A stretch of DNA of 31,365 nucleotides from Paramacrobiotus richtersi (Eukaryota > Tardigrada > Eutardigrada > Parachela > Macrobiotidae). Below the pieces are notes generated by a model, which was not told the DNA's origin, ran no database searches, and saw nothing but the letters and a program-made list of their open reading frames with translations. Location: positions 1-31,365 of the forward strand of contig JAQGAU010000313.1 in assembly GCA_034698045.1 (NCBI GenBank), read 5' to 3'. This document shows positions 28,433 through 31,365 of the stretch, one piece after another; within the stretch, counting starts at the first letter, position 1; every line of letters starts with the position of its first letter. The position numbers and the translations under genes were made by a program.

Positions 28433-28875
28433 CAACATGCCGACCCTCGTTATCCACTAACGGCGCCAATACATCCAGACCCTTGGCATTCGCATCCGCC
28501 CGCAGCGCTTCCCGTACAGCACGGGCGAGATCAGCGCATACACATCGCTCCGTCCCTTCAGTTCGACCGGCTCAAAGTGGGTCTGCGTTCACTGCCGATT
28601 CAGCCCATCCTCCGCGTTCCTGTGCTTGACCACCGGCTTGTTATAACAGCACGAATTGACCGTCGACGTATATCCAATCCCTGCTGTGGACTCGTCTTCA
28701 GGTCGCTCTGATTCTTCGGCAGGGCCATGTGCTCGTTGAGTACCGCTGTGGAGTTGGATTTGACGAAATCCTCCGGGAACCAGGCTCGTTTGCGGTTCTT
28801 GTACATGGTCATCACCATGTAGCCGATGATGACACCGACCAGCACAAAGAGGATCCCTACAGCCAGCCGAGGTTT
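28433..28875 (-). pseudogene. Notch transmembrane/RAM/ankyrin-start segment
   Basis: Directly after the TAA at 28876-28878 the same frame gives a membrane span LAVGILFVLVGVIIGYMVMT, a basic stop-transfer KNRKR and AWFPEDF, the RAM motif. The frame closes at 28600-28602. A second frame carries NKPVVKHRNAEDGLNRQ, then TGA, then TQTHFEPVELKGR, and a third carries ADANAKGLDVLAPLVDNEGR to donor TTG|GTAAGT. All three correspond in order to one Notch protein. Confidence 0.65.
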
Positions 28876-28905
28876 TTATCGAATTCTGAGGCACCGGCGA
28901 CTTAC

Positions 28906-29049
28906 TTGTCGGCTGGAGTTAGACTGAATAGACAGGAAGTCGCAGGTTGAGGTCACCGCGTTGTTCGCGGACGCAGCCAAAACAGCGGCGGCGGCGTCCG
29001 CGTCGGAGATGCATTTAATGTGGTTATTCAAATGGATGTACACGGTGTT
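28906..29049 (-). pseudogene. Notch NODP-like exon
   Basis: Acceptor ATATTCACAG, donor CGACAA|GTAAGT. It reads NTVYIHLNNHIKC then SDADAAAAVLAASANNAV and FLSIQS, matching the family pattern L-Y-L-E-I-D-N-x-x-C ... A-A-x-F-L-A-A ... I-x-x-V-x-S that precedes the membrane span. This exon alone is intact. Confidence 0.6.
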
Positions 29050-29290
29050 CTGTGAATATTTCAAATGTTATCTTCCAAATGTAAAAAACGTGTATGCGTA
29101 ACATATAAGGTTATGCCACTTTCGACAAGTAAAACTAAAAAGCGTCTACTTATCGCTTTCTAACATGTAAATATGACATCTGTTTGTATATTCGGGCAAC
29201 TGGTCCCTACTTTTCTGACATCATCGTACCACCTATCATTGGCCGCCATTACACTACGGTTGCCGATATTCTCTTAATAAAAATACATAG

Positions 29291-29480
29291 ATGCATTCGC
29301 ATAGAATCGCTTTGAAAGGTTGCATGATGTACATTTTCGAGTGTAAAGGAAGTGTAACAAGCATAAAAAAACATAGGGACTTCTGTAAAAATCCACACAA
29401 AATCGAAATGATGAGAAATCAACCCATGGTCAGTTCAGACGCGTACGTGCAAGTTGTTCACTGGAAAGGTAAGTGTTCAA
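29291..29480 (+). CDS. Possible exon with a Cys/His-rich motif
   Basis: Frame from ATG 29291 with F-E-C-K-G ... K-K-H-R-D-F-C-K-N-P-H, resembling a zinc-finger remnant, then a strong donor TGGAAAG|GTAAGTG near 29469. No partner exon in phase was found downstream; the unspliced frame stops at 29611. Confidence 0.25.
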
Positions 29481-29550
29481 GGCATAGCCGACACCTCCAG
29501 TGTCGCTCTGATCGGGATGACCCCGGTTGTGACTCTAAGGCATCATCTGG

Positions 29551-29727
29551 TCATTTCCCTTGTCGTCCTTTTTGGATGAGTTTTTCTAAATCTTGTTTCT
29601 CAAAGGTTTGACTTAACATATGCAGCGCATGTTTAGCCGAATATTCCAAAAAGTTTCGTGTTTGCTCCACATTCGAAACCGTGAAACATACACTCTGGAA
29701 TATCACATTCCTGATCGCATCGCTCAT
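29551..29727 (-). CDS. Short open frame, 58 residues
   Basis: ATG 29727-29725 to TGA 29551-29553. The product is helical and polar (SNVEQTRNFLEYSAKHALHM, then QTFEKQDLEKLIQKGRQGK). Overlapping plus frames (29620-29826, 29681-29890) are also open, so strand choice is uncertain and the family is not recognised. Confidence 0.2.
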   Translation of the reverse strand: MSDAIRNVIFQSVCFTVSNVEQTRNFLEYSAKHALHMLSQTFEKQDLEKLIQKGRQGK

Positions 29728-29914
29728 TGCGAAAATAATTCTACGATGCCGTCTGACCAGTCAGACAACGCCGGTGAACTCGACCAGATACCTTCAAAAA
29801 TTAACAGAATTAATCCACCGAATTAAGCTTATTAGTATGGCTCCTACGAATAATATACTAATAATAAGAATTTTATCAATATTACTTTAATCCGCATTTT
29901 TCTAAAAACTGATA

Positions 29915-31365
29915 TCTTGATAATTTGATAATTTGATAATTTGATAATTTGTCAGTATGATAATTTGATAATATGATAATATGATCAGATGATAATTAGA
30001 TAACTTGACATTCTGATAATTCGATAATTTGATATTTTGATATTTTGATATTTTGATGATATGATAATTTGATATTTTGATATTTTGATAATTTGATATT
30101 TTGATATTTTGATATTTTGATGATATGATAATTTGATAATTTGATATTTTGATATTTTGATAATTTGATAATCTGATAATTCGATAATTTCAAGATTTGA
30201 TATTTTGATATTTTGATATTTTGATATTTTGATATTTTGATATTTTGATAATTTGATTATTTGATAACTTGATAATTTGATAATTTGATATTTTGATAAT
30301 TTGGTAATTTGAAAATTTGATATTTGGATATTTTGATAACATGATAATTTCATAATTTGATATTTGAATATTTTGATAATATGATAACTTGATAATTTGA
30401 TATTTTGATAATTTGATAATTTGATAATTTGATAATTTGATAATTTGATAATTTCAAAATTTGTTAATTTGATATTTTAATAATTTGATTATTTGATAAC
30501 TTGATAATTTGATAATTTGATAATTTGATAATTTGATAATTTGATAATTTGATATTTTGATATTTTGATAATTTGATAATTTGATAATTCGATGATTTGA
30601 TATTTTGGTAATATGATAATTTGATAATATGATAATTTGATATTTTGATATTTTGATACTTTGATATTTTGATAACTTTATAATTTGATATTTCGATATT
30701 TTGATAATTTGATAATTCGAAAATTTGATATTTGGATATTTTAATAATAAGATAATTTGATAATTTGATATTTCGATAATTTGATAATTAGATAATTTGA
30801 TATTTTGATAATTTGATAATTTGTCAGTATGATCATTTGATAATTTGATAATATGATAATTTGATAATTAGATAACATGACATTCTGATAATTCGATAAT
30901 TTGATAATTTGATAATTTGATAATTTGATATTTTGATAATTTTATAATTTGAAAATTTGATATTTGGATATTTTTGATAATATGATAATTTGATAATTTG
31001 GTATTTTGATAACTTGATAATTAGATAATTTTTATTTTGATAATTTGATAATTTGTCAGTATGATAATTTGATAATATGATAATATGATCATTTGATAAC
31101 TAGATAACTCGACATTCTGATAATTCGATAATTTGATAATTTGATATTTTGATATTTTGATGATACGATAATTTGATATTTTGATATTTTGATAATTTGA
31201 TAATTTGATAATTTTATATTTTGATATTTTGATGATATGATAATTTGATAATTTGATATTTTGATATTTTGATAATTTGATAATTTGATATTTTGATAAT
31301 TTGATAATTTGATAATTTGATAATTTGATAATTTGATAATTTGATAATTTGATAATTTGATAATT
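29915..31365. repeat. GATAATTT / GATATTTT satellite
   Basis: At least 1.45 kb of an 8-bp tandem repeat (TTTGATAA) with variants TTTGATAT and TTTGATGA and occasional GTCAGTATGA blocks, running off the right edge. One minus frame is free of stops for 122 codons because 24 bp encode an 8-residue cycle; it is not a gene. Confidence 0.95.

Larger units (their letters stand above)
27615..29049 (-). pseudogene. Notch pseudogene (NODP, TM/RAM, ankyrin pieces)
   Basis: Gene-level entry. In transcript order: NODP domain end (28906-29049), transmembrane and RAM plus start of the ankyrin region (28433-28875), and an ankyrin-repeat piece (27615-27759). Notch is a cell-surface receptor whose intracellular part binds the CSL transcription factor through a W-x-P motif in RAM and ankyrin repeats. 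The order and the W-F-P-E motif identify the family. Lesions are TAA at 28876-28878, a frame change after RAM, TGA at the Trp of the family motif RQWTQ, a second frame change before the ankyrin start, and a frameshift inside the 27.7-kb ankyrin piece. Several splice sites remain consensus, so inactivation may be fairly recent. Confidence 0.65.

Noticed and set aside
29985-30353. 122-codon minus-strand frame
   Set aside because: Artefact of an 8-bp satellite lacking stops in one frame.

Overview
The window looks like nuclear DNA of an invertebrate animal. Genes are split by GT-AG introns (56 nt to about 4 kb), intergenic DNA is AT-rich with satellites and small inverted-repeat elements, and the recognisable proteins are metazoan: pICln (CLNS1A), a secreted hemopexin-domain protein, a small secreted Ig-domain protein and remains of Notch. 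I cannot name the species from the sequence. All gene models are hand-built from reading frames, splice sites and intron phases; no search was run.

Left third (1-9.3 kb): a minus-strand gene with two zinc-finger modules and a long Ser/Pro/Lys-rich tail. Six exons (7816-8046, 3427-3828, 2454-2699, 1089-1610, 487-651, 5-103) join in frame and the gene runs off the left edge. Every visible intron is phase 1 and every exon is a multiple of 3. A possible small two-exon plus-strand gene lies at 8341-8653. The 4-kb intron 3829-7815 holds a palindromic MITE-like element.

Middle (9.5-22.4 kb): plus-strand pICln (9525 to about 13221) converges on a minus-strand secreted hemopexin gene (22415 down to 18124). 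Between them lies an old tandem segmental duplication, roughly 10.06-15.65 kb and 15.65-19.7 kb. Each unit carries the 3' half of pICln and the 3' part of the hemopexin gene. pICln uses the left unit and the hemopexin gene uses the right one; the two orphaned inner halves have decayed. A short block with several hairpins in pICln intron 3 is better conserved between the units than what surrounds it.

Right third (22.4-31.4 kb): an AT-rich 41-42 bp satellite with a 246-bp higher-order repeat is interrupted by a 632-bp element with inverted CTATAGGCACCCC termini. Next come a minus-strand gene for a secreted single-Ig protein (24574-25234) and a minus-strand Notch pseudogene (about 29.05-27.6 kb: NODP, transmembrane/RAM, ankyrin) broken by stops and frameshifts. 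From about 29.9 kb to the right edge there is an 8-bp GATAATTT satellite.

The genes do not form one pathway: pICln acts in spliceosomal snRNP assembly, the zinc-finger protein is probably nuclear, and the hemopexin and Ig proteins are probably secreted.
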